From assembly GCF_039872745.1 (NCBI RefSeq), contig NZ_JBDPZD010000001.1:1054001-1118000 (forward strand): 64,000 nt of DNA. Direction: 5' to 3'. The notes beneath the pieces are model-generated. The model saw only the letters and a list, made by a program, of their open reading frames with translations, searched no databases and was not told where the DNA came from. Positions 52,754 through 61,192 of the stretch are shown piece after piece. How positions within the stretch are numbered: position 1 is the first letter of the stretch; every line of letters begins with the position of its first letter. The translations under genes and the position numbers were made by a program. Origin of the DNA: Pelomonas paludis (GTDB lineage: Bacteria > Pseudomonadota > Gammaproteobacteria > Burkholderiales > Burkholderiaceae_C).

Positions 52754-54313
52754 ATGCCCTCATTTAGGCCCCCCTCATTTGCGCATCTGTTGTATCTCTG
52801 CCGCAGCCTGATGCTGGCATGTGGGGTCTTGCTGGCGGCTTGTGGGGGTGGCGCCGGCGGCACGGCCACGGGCGGTACCCCCAACTCCGCTGAACCGGCC
52901 GATCCGGGCAATGCGTCGCTGCGTCTGGAGTATCTCTGCCGCAGCCTGATGCTGGCATGTGGGGTCTTGCTGGCGGCTTGTGGGGGTGGCGCCGGCGGCA
53001 CGGCCACGGGCGGTACCCCCAACTCCGCTGAACCGGCCGATCCGGGCAATGCGTCGCTGCGTCTGGAGCTACCGGCCAGCGGCCTCGGCCCTGCCGATCT
53101 GGCCGTTGTCGTGGCGGAGGGCGACGCGCAGAGCGAAGCGGTTGCGGCCGCCTACCTCGCCGCCCATGGCGTACCAGCTGGCAACCTGGTGCGTGTGCGC
53201 GTCAACACCGCCCTGGAGGCGATCAGCGCGGCCGACTTTGCGCTACTCAAGGCCGATCTCGACGCCAAGCTGCCGCCTACCGCCCAGGCCACAGTGCTGA
53301 CCTGGGCCCGCCCCACCCGCGTCGAAGGGCCCAGCTGCACCATGTCCATCACCGCCGCCACCGCGTTGGGCTATGACCCGCGCTACTGCTCGGCCAGCGT
53401 CTGCGCCACCACGGCCGCCAGCCCCTACTTCGACAGCGAATCGCGCCAGCCCTGGGCTGACCACCGCCTGCGCCCCAGCATGCTGCTCGGGCCCCGCACG
53501 CTGGCCGATGCCCATGCCTTGATCCAGCGCGGGGTGGCGTCCATCGCCACCCTGCCGGGAGGCGACGTCTGGGCCGTGCGCACCACCGAGGCCGCACGCA
53601 ATACCCGCGCGGACGACCTCGCCGCGCTGCCGGGGCTGTGGGGCAGCGCGCTGCGCATCAACTACCTCGACAACGCCGCCGGCCCGGCCAGTGCCAACAG
53701 CCTGCGGGACAAGCGCGACGTGCTCGCCTACTTCACTGGCCTGGCCAAGGTCGACCACCTCGCCACCCTGGCCTGGCGACCCGGTGCGCCGGGTGACGCG
53801 CTCACGTCCGTCGCGGGCTACCTGCCCACCCCGCCGGGCGGGCAGACCTCGGTGCTGGAGTGGTTGGCCTCGGGGGCGACTGGCAGCTACGGCACCGTTC
53901 AGGAGCCCTGCAACTTCACGCAAAAGTTCCCCAAGGCCAGCGTGCTGCTCGACCACTATTGGCGCGGCGCGCGGCTGATCGAGGCGTACTGGAAGTCCGT
54001 CGAATGGCCAGGCGAGGGCCTCTTCGTTGGCGACCCCCTGGCCCAGCCTTTCCAGGACGCCCCCAGCCTCAGCGTCGTCAATGGCCAGTACCAAGTCCGC
54101 ACCCGCAACCTGCGCCCTGGCGCCCGTTACAGCCTTCAGTACCGGCTGGCCGGCAGCAGCACCTGGTCGACCCTGGCCCAGTTCACCGGCACGCGCGGGC
54201 AGGTCCTTCAGGCCACCGCGTCGCTGGCGCCCAGTGCCGCTGTCCAGCTGCGTTGGACCGGTCCCTGCGCCGCCGACTCCGCCGCCAGCTGCGCACTGGC
54301 GACATCACCGTGA
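52754..54313 (+). CDS. TIGR03790-like lipoprotein with duplicated signal peptide
   Basis: A 519-residue predicted lipoprotein resembling the TIGR03790 family of unknown function (ADLAVVVAEGDAQSEAVAAA, VPAGNLVRVRV, LRPSMLLGPRTLADAHALI, EPCNFTQKFPKASVLLDHYW...FVGDPLAQPF). The start ATG at 52754 gives a basic N-region, a hydrophobic core and lipobox LLAAC with Cys30. An exact 138-bp tandem duplication (52793-52930 and 52931-53068) repeats 46 residues, so a second hydrophobic core and lipobox LLAAC (Cys76) follow. Which Cys is lipidated is unclear. The C-terminal about 85 residues look like a fibronectin-type beta domain. Confidence 0.82.
   Translation: MPSFRPPSFAHLLYLCRSLMLACGVLLAACGGGAGGTATGGTPNSAEPADPGNASLRLEYLCRSLMLACGVLLAACGGGAGGTATGGTPNSAEPADPGNASLRLELPASGLGPADLAVVVAEGDAQSEAVAAAYLAAHGVPAGNLVRVRVNTALEAISAADFALLKADLDAKLPPTAQATVLTWARPTRVEGPSCTMSITAATALGYDPRYCSASVCATTAASPYFDSESRQPWADHRLRPSMLLGPRTLADAHALIQRGVASIATLPGGDVWAVRTTEAARNTRADDLAALPGLWGSALRINYLDNAAGPASANSLRDKRDVLAYFTGLAKVDHLATLAWRPGAPGDALTSVAGYLPTPPGGQTSVLEWLASGATGSYGTVQEPCNFTQKFPKASVLLDHYWRGARLIEAYWKSVEWPGEGLFVGDPLAQPFQDAPSLSVVNGQYQVRTRNLRPGARYSLQYRLAGSSTWSTLAQFTGTRGQVLQATASLAPSAAVQLRWTGPCAADSAASCALATSP
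52793..53068. repeat. Exact 138-bp tandem duplication within the lipoprotein gene
   Basis: The segment 52793-52930 is repeated without any difference at 52931-53068. Its length is 46 codons, so the frame is kept. Each copy codes for the end of the signal peptide, the lipobox Cys and the following Gly/Ala/Thr-rich linker. Complete identity implies a very recent duplication or an assembly artefact. Confidence 0.95.
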
Positions 54314-54460
54314 CCGAGCACAGGCGCGCGGGGCAGGGCAAGTGGTCAGCCTGTCACGCCTTCTTGGGGGATGCGTCAGGCCTGCACTCGCTGAGAATGT
54401 GACGTCCTTGTCATTCAACGATGCCAGCGGGCCTCCTGCCCGCCTTGCCAAAGCCTTCTT

Positions 54461-55009
54461 GTGACGCCCTCCCGCGCCCTGCGTTCCTGCCTCGTCAGCC
54501 TTTGCGCCGGCTCCTTGCTGCTCACGCCCGCGTGGGCCTGCCACCCGGCGCCAGAGGTCACCCAGGCCGCCCTCAACGGCCTGCGCAAGCAGGCTCAGCG
54601 CTGTGGCGACCATGCCGTTGCAGCAGTTGGTGCGCTGCAGTTCAACCCGCTGCTGGAGGCCTCCGCCCTGCGCTATGCCCAGGAGCTTTCGTCACGCGAC
54701 CGCATCGACCACGTGGGCGCTGCGTCCAGCTCCCTGCGCGCGCGGCTGCGCGAGTCGGGCTACGCCATGCGGGTCGCGGGCGAGAACCTCGCTGGCGGCC
54801 CTGAAACCCTCGACGAAGCCCTCGCCGGCTGGATCGCCAGCCCCGTGCATTGCGAGAACCTGATGTGGCCCGCCTTCACCGAGTTCGGCCTGGCTTGTGT
54901 GCGTGGTGCGGGCAAGTACCAGCGCTATTGGGTGCTGCACCTTGCCCAGCCGACCCACCCTGGCGTGTCGGTCGCGCCGATCAGGATGGCGATGGTGCCG
55001 GTGCCCTGA
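54461..55009 (+). CDS. CAP-domain (SCP/PR-1-like) secreted protein
   Basis: A 182-residue exported protein. The signal peptide is SLCAGSLLLTPAWA. The mature protein is a CAP domain: LQFNPLLEASALRYAQELSSRD, IDHVGAA, GENLAGG and GWIASPVHCENLMWPAFTEFGLA carry the usual helix and His/Glu cavity residues. Bacterial CAP proteins are poorly understood; lipid or peptide binding and protease-like roles are proposed. The GTG start at 54461 is chosen because no ATG lies nearby in frame. It follows the lipoprotein gene by about 150 bases in which I see nothing functional. Confidence 0.85.
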   Translation: MTPSRALRSCLVSLCAGSLLLTPAWACHPAPEVTQAALNGLRKQAQRCGDHAVAAVGALQFNPLLEASALRYAQELSSRDRIDHVGAASSSLRARLRESGYAMRVAGENLAGGPETLDEALAGWIASPVHCENLMWPAFTEFGLACVRGAGKYQRYWVLHLAQPTHPGVSVAPIRMAMVPVP

Positions 55010-55018
55010 GGCCTGGCC

Positions 55019-55687
55019 TCAGATCCACCCCAGATCAATCGCCCTCAGCACCGCCTGCGTCCGGTCCCGGACGCCCATCTTGGAGAAGATGGCCGAGCAG
55101 TGGTTCTTGATCACGCCTTCGCTGTTGCCGAGCAGGGTGGCGATCTCGGTGTTGCTGCGGCCGCTGGCGACGAGGCGCAGGACCTGAAGCTCTTTGGGGG
55201 AGAGCGGGTCGGGGCGGTCGGCGGCGGTGAAGGAGCGGTCGGCGCCGCTGCTGGCGGTGCGGGCTTCCATGCGGGTGGTGAGTGAGGGGCGCAGGGCGGT
55301 GCCGCCAGCGTGGACCTCGCGCAGTGCCTCGGTCAGGGTCTCGGGGCGGATGGCCTTGAGCAGAAAGCCGCGGGCGCCAGCGCTGGCGGCTTCGTCAAAG
55401 GCGGCGGCGTCATCGAAGGTGGTGAGCAGCACCACGGGCAGGCGCAGGCCGCGTGCGGCGAGGGCGCGGATGAGGCCGAGGCCATCGAGCCTGGGCATGC
55501 GCATGTCGGACAGCACGATGTCGGGCGTGTCGTCAACCGCGCACTGGCCCAGCCACTCCAGGGCCTCGGCGCCGTCGCTGGCTTCGCCGACGACGCGCAG
55601 GTCGTCCTGCAGGCTGAGCAGGCCCTTGAGGCCTTCGCGCACCAGTTGCTGGTCTTCGACGAGGAGGATCTTGATCTTGTTGCTCAT
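55019..55687 (-). CDS. NarL/FixJ-family response regulator
   Basis: A 222-residue two-component regulator. The receiver (KIKILLVEDQQLVREGL, phosphoacceptor Asp in DIVLSDMRMPRLDG, conserved Lys in FLLKAIRPE) is followed by a LuxR-type helix-turn-helix (LSPKELQVLRLVASGRSNTEIA...GVIKNHCSAIFSKMGV). The start at 55687 (MSNKIKILLV) is typical; an ATG at 55711 would overlap the kinase gene. It lies 5 bases downstream of the histidine kinase gene on the same strand and is its likely partner. Confidence 0.92.
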   Translation of the reverse strand: MSNKIKILLVEDQQLVREGLKGLLSLQDDLRVVGEASDGAEALEWLGQCAVDDTPDIVLSDMRMPRLDGLGLIRALAARGLRLPVVLLTTFDDAAAFDEAASAGARGFLLKAIRPETLTEALREVHAGGTALRPSLTTRMEARTASSGADRSFTAADRPDPLSPKELQVLRLVASGRSNTEIATLLGNSEGVIKNHCSAIFSKMGVRDRTQAVLRAIDLGWI

Positions 55688-55692
55688 GCCGA

Positions 55693-56931
55693 TCACGCTG
55701 TTCGGGGACATTGAAGTTCGATACGAAAGCCGGGGCTGGTGCGCACCACGTGCATCTCGCCGCCGAGCTCGCTCATGCGCTCGGCCATGCCGGTGAGGCC
55801 ATTGCCGGAGCGGGCAGGCTCCCAGCGTGGCGCACCACGGCCATCATCGTCGATGCTGACGGCGACCTGCCCGCCCTCGGCGCGCAGGCGCACCTGCACG
55901 CGTGAGGCGCTGGCATGGCGGACCGAGTTGGTGACCGCCTCCTGAACACAGCGCAACAAGGCCTGGGCGGTGCGGGGGCCCAGGTCGCGCGCAGCGTCGT
56001 CGAGGTCGAGTTCGATGCGGGTGCTGACGATGCCGGCGGCCAAGGCCTGCAGCGCAGCGCTGAGGTCGATGCGCTGCGAGCTGCGCTGCTGCGAGACGGA
56101 CTCGCGCACATCGGCCAGCAGCTGGGCGGCCACGCCCTGGGCCTTGCCCACGGCCTGCGCGGCGCCATCGCGGTCGGCGCGGGTCAGCAGCGCGTCACCA
56201 AGTTGCAGGTGCAGATTGAGTGCGGTGAGGTGGTGGCCCATGAGGTCGTGCAACTCGCGGGCGATCTGCATGCGCTCGCTGTAGCGCGTTTGCTCGGCCA
56301 GCAGGGCCTCGCCCGACACGCGCTCGGCCAGCACGGCCTGCAGCCAGCGGCGCTTCTCGGCCTCGGCGGCAGCCATGCGCCCCAGGCCAAAGGCCAGGCC
56401 GTGCAGGGCCAGCATGGACATCACGAGGCTGAGGCCGTCGAGCCAGGCATTGGCGCCCGAGGTGGCGACTTCAAAGCCCGGCAGCCCCGCCGACACCCAG
56501 GCATTGAGCAGCACCTGGCCGGCGGTGAAGAGCAAGGCTGTGCGGGCCGGCAGCAGCACGGCCGCGAGGGCCGTGACGAGGAAGGGCAGGCCTGGCGTGA
56601 CGGCAAATGCCAGCGCGTCCACCAGCAGCAAGCGCATCAACGCGCGGGGCGGCGAGGCGTCGCCCCGGCCCTCGCTGGCCAGGCGCCAAGCCTGCACCGC
56701 GAACACGGCCAGCAGCGCCACGCCGCACAACAGCAAGGCCTTGTCGTTGGGGCTGCCACCCAGGCGGCGGTAGGCCGAAGCGAGCAGGCCGTCATAGGGT
56801 TCGCTGCGCATGCCGAGCAGGGCAGCTGCAGCGGCCACCAGCTCCATCACGCAAACGACGAGGGCCGCCAGGCGCAGCACCGTGCTGGGCTGCGCAAGGC
56901 GAGCGAGCAGTTGGTCAAGCTTGGATTGCAT
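55693..56931 (-). CDS. NarL-type sensor histidine kinase with multi-pass membrane sensor
   Basis: A 412-residue kinase. The N-terminal about 190 residues hold five or six hydrophobic segments with no extracellular sensor domain, so the membrane part itself probably senses. The HisKA_3 dimerisation/phosphotransfer segment contains ARELHDLMGHHLTALNLHLQ with the phosphorylated His, and the ATPase domain shows AVTNSVRHASA and DDDGRGA...GNGLTGMAERM. Its first 17 bases overlap the end of mnmA, and the response regulator follows. This resembles DesK-like pairs; the signal is unknown. Confidence 0.9.
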   Translation of the reverse strand: MQSKLDQLLARLAQPSTVLRLAALVVCVMELVAAAAALLGMRSEPYDGLLASAYRRLGGSPNDKALLLCGVALLAVFAVQAWRLASEGRGDASPPRALMRLLLVDALAFAVTPGLPFLVTALAAVLLPARTALLFTAGQVLLNAWVSAGLPGFEVATSGANAWLDGLSLVMSMLALHGLAFGLGRMAAAEAEKRRWLQAVLAERVSGEALLAEQTRYSERMQIARELHDLMGHHLTALNLHLQLGDALLTRADRDGAAQAVGKAQGVAAQLLADVRESVSQQRSSQRIDLSAALQALAAGIVSTRIELDLDDAARDLGPRTAQALLRCVQEAVTNSVRHASASRVQVRLRAEGGQVAVSIDDDGRGAPRWEPARSGNGLTGMAERMSELGGEMHVVRTSPGFRIELQCPRTA

Positions 56932-58030
56932 GGGCGATCACGCCACCGCCGAGGCAGACCTCGCCGTCGTAGACCACAGCGCTCTGGCCCGGGGTCACGG
57001 CCCATTGCGGCTGAGGGAAGTGAAGTTGCAGCCGGCCTTCCCGCATCGCCAACGCACAAGGCGCATCAGCCTGGCGGTAGCGCGTCTTGGCGGCGTAGGC
57101 GCCGTCATGCGGCGCTGTGCCGGCAACCCAGCTCAGGTCATCGGCCACCAGGGCGGGGCTTTGCAGCAGTGGGTGGTCGTGCCCCTGCACGACGATCAGC
57201 GTGTTCTTCTCCAGGTCCTTGGCCGCCACGAACCAAGGCGCGTGATCACCTGCGCCACGCGCGGCGCCTTTCTCCTTGACGCCGCCAATGCCCAGGCCCT
57301 GGCGCTGGCCCAGGGTGTAGAAGGACAGCCCGACGTGTTCACCGAGCTTGCGGCCGCGCTCGTCCTTGATGGGGCCGGGCTGGTGGGACAGGTACTTGTT
57401 CAGGAACTCGCGGAAGGGCCGCTCGCCGATGAAGCAGATGCCGGTCGAGTCCTTCTTCTTGGCGTTGGGCAGCCCGATCTCGGCGGCAATGCGGCGCACT
57501 TCGGTCTTGGGCAGGTCACCCACGGGGAACATGGCCTTGCTGAGCTGGGCCTGGGTCAGGCGGTGCAGGAAGTAGCTCTGGTCCTTGAGTGGGTCCAGGC
57601 CTTTGAGCAACTGGAACGCTCCGCCGTCCTCGCGCACCCGCGCGTAGTGGCCGGTGGCGATCTTCTCGGCCCCGAGCCGCATCGCGTGGTCGAGGAAGGC
57701 CTTGAACTTGATCTCGGCATTGCACAGCACGTCGGGGTTGGGCGTGCGGCCGGCCTGGTACTCGTGTAGGAAGGACTCGAACACGCGGTCCTTGTACTCG
57801 GCGGCGAAGTTGACGTGCTCGATCTCGATGCCGAGCACATCGGCCACCGAGGCGGCGTCCAGGAAGTCCTGACGCGACGAGCAGTACTCGTCATCGTCGT
57901 CGTCTTCCCAGTTCTTCATGAAGATGCCGACGACCTCGTGCCCCTGGGCTTTGAGCAGGTGGGCGGTGACGGCGGAATCGACGCCTCCGGACAGGCCGAC
58001 GACGACGCGCGCTTTCTTCGTTGCAGTCAT
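56915..58030 (-). CDS. mnmA: tRNA-specific 2-thiouridylase
   Basis: A 371-residue enzyme that thiolates U34 of tRNA(Lys), tRNA(Glu) and tRNA(Gln). The PP-loop SGGVDS (14-19) binds ATP. The catalytic Cys pair is in NPDVLCNAEIKF and STGICFIGE, and GHYARV and GDLPKTEVRRIA are conserved. The acidic EDDDDDEYC stretch is family-typical. The C-terminus (SAVVYDGEVCLGGGVI) is complete and overlaps the kinase gene start by 17 bases, so mnmA, kinase and regulator are probably co-transcribed. Confidence 0.96.
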   Translation of the reverse strand: MTATKKARVVVGLSGGVDSAVTAHLLKAQGHEVVGIFMKNWEDDDDDEYCSSRQDFLDAASVADVLGIEIEHVNFAAEYKDRVFESFLHEYQAGRTPNPDVLCNAEIKFKAFLDHAMRLGAEKIATGHYARVREDGGAFQLLKGLDPLKDQSYFLHRLTQAQLSKAMFPVGDLPKTEVRRIAAEIGLPNAKKKDSTGICFIGERPFREFLNKYLSHQPGPIKDERGRKLGEHVGLSFYTLGQRQGLGIGGVKEKGAARGAGDHAPWFVAAKDLEKNTLIVVQGHDHPLLQSPALVADDLSWVAGTAPHDGAYAAKTRYRQADAPCALAMREGRLQLHFPQPQWAVTPGQSAVVYDGEVCLGGGVIAHAIQA

Positions 58031-58072
58031 CGGGCGGGATTGTCCGCCAGGGCGCTGCGGGGCTGGGGTGCC

Positions 58073-58843
58073 TCAGGCGCCGCCCTGGCGCCGCATCAGG
58101 CCGGCCAGCGCTGACTGCTGAAGGCCATCGAGGTTGCCGCTGGATTGCAAGGCGATCAAGGCCGTGTTGAGGCGGCTGGCCAATCGGGCCTGGGTGGCCC
58201 ACAGCACGTGGTGCACCGGATGCTCGTCAAAGACATGCTCCAGCCGACGCAGCTCGGGCAGGCCGGAGGGGTGCTGGGCGGGGGCATTGGCCATTTCGTT
58301 GACCAGCACGACATCGGCCATGTCCGTGGCCAGCAGCCGCCACAGGTCGCGCACGCTGGCACTTTCAACGCGGCGCTGGTTGGGCAGCATCAGCTGCTCC
58401 ACCCGCAGCACGCCGCGCAGGTGGGCCACACGCAAGGGGGCCAGGTCCTTCCAGTGCAAGGCCTGCAGCGTGGGCTGCAGCGTGTAGGCGCGCATGGCCA
58501 CGCGGTTCAACGGCGTGGGGAGGGCGATCACGTCCGGATTGGCGGTGAGAAAGTCCGACGCGCGGTGCACATTGGCATCCAACTGGCCTTGGGCCAGCAA
58601 CTGTCCCGCGCGGCGGGTGGGCAGGTCGACAAAGACCATGGGCTGCCCGATGTCGGCATAGAGCCGGGCGAGGATGGCCTCGCTGACGCCGATCAGCAGG
58701 TTGCCGTCACGGTCCCAGGTGCCGACACGCACGGGCGCGGGTTCCGAGGCGCGGGCTGTTCGCGGCGACCCGAGGCCGGCTGCCAAGCTGACCAGACCAG
58801 CCAGCATGGGGCGACGCGAAACGGATGGAACAGGGGGATGCAT
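58073..58843 (-). CDS. Periplasmic solute-binding-like protein with twin-arginine signal
   Basis: A 256-residue protein with the fold signature of small ABC-type amino-acid-binding proteins (SBP_bac_3): VRVGTWDRDGNLLIGVSEAI at the N-terminus and paired domains joined by the LRVAHLRGVLR hinge region. No ABC transporter genes are adjacent, so it may be a sensor-like or orphan binding protein. The start at 58843 gives an N-terminus containing SRRPMLAGLVSLAAGL, a plausible Tat signal, with cleavage after ARA. Ligand unknown. Confidence 0.75.
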   Translation of the reverse strand: MHPPVPSVSRRPMLAGLVSLAAGLGSPRTARASEPAPVRVGTWDRDGNLLIGVSEAILARLYADIGQPMVFVDLPTRRAGQLLAQGQLDANVHRASDFLTANPDVIALPTPLNRVAMRAYTLQPTLQALHWKDLAPLRVAHLRGVLRVEQLMLPNQRRVESASVRDLWRLLATDMADVVLVNEMANAPAQHPSGLPELRRLEHVFDEHPVHHVLWATQARLASRLNTALIALQSSGNLDGLQQSALAGLMRRQGGA

Positions 58844-58912
58844 GAGCGGGCAGAAGTTTCCGCCCTCGTCAGGCACTGCCGGCCGGTGGCCGCCGGCGAT
58901 TCGTGACGGGTG

Positions 58913-60565
58913 TCACTGACGTGGACCCTTCAGGGTCTGGCCTCCTTGTTGGAGCACCAGCCCGCTGACCGCACGCTGCGCATCGCGCTCGAACTGGATC
59001 ACCAAGCCCAGCGCCTTGACCTCGACGCGGTCAGGGCCGGTCACTTCGACGGGCACGGCGGGTTGGCCGCTGCCTTGCACCACGAGCTGGCCATCACGCT
59101 CGTAGACCTTGAGCTCGAAGCCCGGCACCAGCGGGTAGGTGCCGGCCCAGTCGCGCCAAGCTGGGTTTTGGGCGCTGGGCTTGGGCAAGGTGGCGCCGCG
59201 TCGCAGCACCTCCACGCTGCCGCCACCCTGTCGCCAGGCAAAGCGCAGCACCCGGCCATCAGGCTCGCGCTGAGGGGCGAGCAAGGCACTGATGGCCTGC
59301 AGCGGGTAGAGGTCGCCCCGGCTGTCGTAGCCCAGCGCAAAGGCGGGTTGCCCCGTGACCTGCAGCTCCAGGCCCTCAGCGCGGGGGCGCAGCGTCAGCG
59401 TCTGGCCCATGAAGTCGTAGTCGCCCGACAGGGCATCGCGCAGGCTGGCGGGCAGCGGCTGGGCGCGGCGTGGTGCTTGCGGCTGGGGCTGCAGGCCCAG
59501 CAAGGCTAACCCCAGGTCACCGAGTGAGCCGAGATCGGCCAGGGCGGTGTCGGCCAGGATCACCACGGCCTGCTGCTTGGCAGGGCGCAGCAGCACGAGC
59601 GACGAGAAACCGCCGGTGCCGCCTTCGTGGCCGATCAGGGTTTCGCCGTTGTGGGCGGATAGCAGCCAGTTCATTGCAAACCCATGGGCCACCGGTTGCT
59701 GCACGCGGCGCAGCGCCGGGGCTAGCGGGCCGCTCGGTGCCAGCAAGGCGCGGGCATAGGCGGCGAGGTCGTCCAGGGGCATGCGCAGCATGCCAATGCC
59801 GGCCAGGTTGGGCGTGATGGTCCAGGGCGGCGTGGGCTCACCCGTGCTGAGGTGGCCGGGGGTCTGGCCGGCGGGATTCAACCCTGCATGCTTGAGGCCC
59901 AACGGCTTGAAGACGCGCTCGCGCAGCGCGGCTTCCAAGCCGCTCTCCTCGGCCCGGGCCACGGCCATCGAGAGCACCATCATCCCGAAGTTGGAGTAGA
60001 CCGGGCGGCTGCCGATGGGGGACTGCAGCGGGCTGCTGGCCAAGTCGGCCAGCAACTGCGCCTCAGTCAGGTGGGCATAGGGGTCCTGCTGACGGCCGCG
60101 CTGCAGCGAGGGTGGTGCTGCCGGGAGACCGCTGCTGTGGGTGACCAGGTCGCGCACGGTGATCTGGCGGTCGCCCTGGCGCGGCACCTGCGTGCCCGCA
60201 GGGAGGTGCTTGGCAATCGGGTCGTCGAGCGACCAGCGCCCGCGCTCGATCAGGTCGGCCACCAGCAGGGCGGTGAAGGTTTTGCTGACCGATCCGATCT
60301 CGAAGGCGGCCTGCGGCTTGGGCGCGTCTGTGGTGCGGGCACAGAAGTCGGCGCGGCGCAGCCCCTGCGGCTCGACGATGGCGGCCTGCACGCAGGTGCC
60401 GGTGCGGTCGCCGTCGAAGCGGGCCTTGAGCGTGCGCTCGATGGCGGGGTCCTGTGGCGCCGTGGCTGCGTCGGACTGCAGCGGCCAGCTCAGCAGCAGG
60501 GCGAGCACGGGCAGCAGCAAGGGCAGGGACAGGGGCGAGGTTCGGTCGGGGGTTGTGATTGCCAT
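58913..60565 (-). CDS. Serine beta-lactamase-like (class C/PBP4-type) hydrolase
   Basis: A 550-residue exported protein. A signal peptide (LLLPVLALLLSWPLQSDA) is followed by a beta-lactamase/transpeptidase-fold domain with S-x-x-K (EIGSVSKTFT), Y-S-N (PVYSNFGMM) and H-x-G (IGHEGGTGGF) motifs. The C-terminal about 200 residues form a separate domain rich in beta structure. The group includes AmpC/AmpH relatives, esterases and D-peptidases; antibiotic hydrolysis cannot be inferred. Its length exceeds AmpC, so a peptidase or esterase role is more likely. Confidence 0.87.
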   Translation of the reverse strand: MAITTPDRTSPLSLPLLLPVLALLLSWPLQSDAATAPQDPAIERTLKARFDGDRTGTCVQAAIVEPQGLRRADFCARTTDAPKPQAAFEIGSVSKTFTALLVADLIERGRWSLDDPIAKHLPAGTQVPRQGDRQITVRDLVTHSSGLPAAPPSLQRGRQQDPYAHLTEAQLLADLASSPLQSPIGSRPVYSNFGMMVLSMAVARAEESGLEAALRERVFKPLGLKHAGLNPAGQTPGHLSTGEPTPPWTITPNLAGIGMLRMPLDDLAAYARALLAPSGPLAPALRRVQQPVAHGFAMNWLLSAHNGETLIGHEGGTGGFSSLVLLRPAKQQAVVILADTALADLGSLGDLGLALLGLQPQPQAPRRAQPLPASLRDALSGDYDFMGQTLTLRPRAEGLELQVTGQPAFALGYDSRGDLYPLQAISALLAPQREPDGRVLRFAWRQGGGSVEVLRRGATLPKPSAQNPAWRDWAGTYPLVPGFELKVYERDGQLVVQGSGQPAVPVEVTGPDRVEVKALGLVIQFERDAQRAVSGLVLQQGGQTLKGPRQ

Positions 60566-60610
60566 GGGGGCTCCTGCGGGTCGAGGCGGCGCAGTGTCCG
60601 GAGCGGCGCG

Positions 60611-61108
60611 TTAGGACGGCATAAGTGTCAGCGGCTGGCTCAAGGACCCGTGGCTGAAGACGGCGTCAAGTGGCAGGTGCCGCCCTGCTGCGTGGTCGCG
60701 CACGCATTGCAGCACCAGCGGGCTGCGGTGCCGGGCCTGGCAGGCGGTCAGCTCGTCCAGGCTGAGCCAGAGCGTGCGGCGGATGCCATCGTCCAGCGCG
60801 CGCCCGGCGATGGCCTCGCCCACAGTGCCGCTGTAGGCCAGGCGCACATAGGTGACGTCGTCTTGCGTTGCCGGGCGCAGGAAGCGGGCCAGGTAGACGC
60901 CGAGGAAGGCGGTGGGCGTGAAGGGCCGGGCGGTTTCCTCCAGCGCCTCGCGCACCACGGCGTCCAGCGGCGATTCACCCTGCTCCAGGTGGCCGGCCGG
61001 GTTGTTGAGCCGCAGGCCTTCGGGGGTGTCTTCCTCGACGAACAGGTAGCGCCCGTCCTGCTCGATCACGGCCGCGACGGTGACGCTGGGCTTGAAACGC
61101 TGACTCAT
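60611..61108 (-). CDS. nudJ: Nudix hydrolase, NudJ-like
   Basis: A 165-residue Nudix protein. The Nudix box reads GHLEQGESPLDAVVREALEETA at its core (G-x5-E-x7-REAxEE), with the N-terminal VTVAAVIEQDGRYLFVEE strand typical of NudJ, which hydrolyses nucleoside tri- and diphosphates and thiamin pyrophosphate intermediates. The start at 61108 (MSQRFKPSVTVAA) is well placed. It is divergent from pntAa, with about 85 bases between. In E. coli nudJ is next to mnmA; here mnmA is 2.5 kb away. Confidence 0.88.
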   Translation of the reverse strand: MSQRFKPSVTVAAVIEQDGRYLFVEEDTPEGLRLNNPAGHLEQGESPLDAVVREALEETARPFTPTAFLGVYLARFLRPATQDDVTYVRLAYSGTVGEAIAGRALDDGIRRTLWLSLDELTACQARHRSPLVLQCVRDHAAGRHLPLDAVFSHGSLSQPLTLMPS

Positions 61109-61192
61109 GTCTTGAGCTTCCTCTGGCAATCCCGCTCCGGGGGATGCCTGGCATTGTGTAAGCTGGCCTGATTCGATTGCCGGAGGCAGCTC

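Noticed and set aside
58073..58843. Part of an ABC amino-acid importer
   Set aside because: No permease or ATPase gene is adjacent on either side, so only an orphan binding-like protein can be claimed.
58913..60565. Antibiotic-resistance beta-lactamase
   Set aside because: The motifs are shared by esterases and D-peptidases; the extra C-terminal domain and length do not fit AmpC, and no regulator such as ampR is adjacent.
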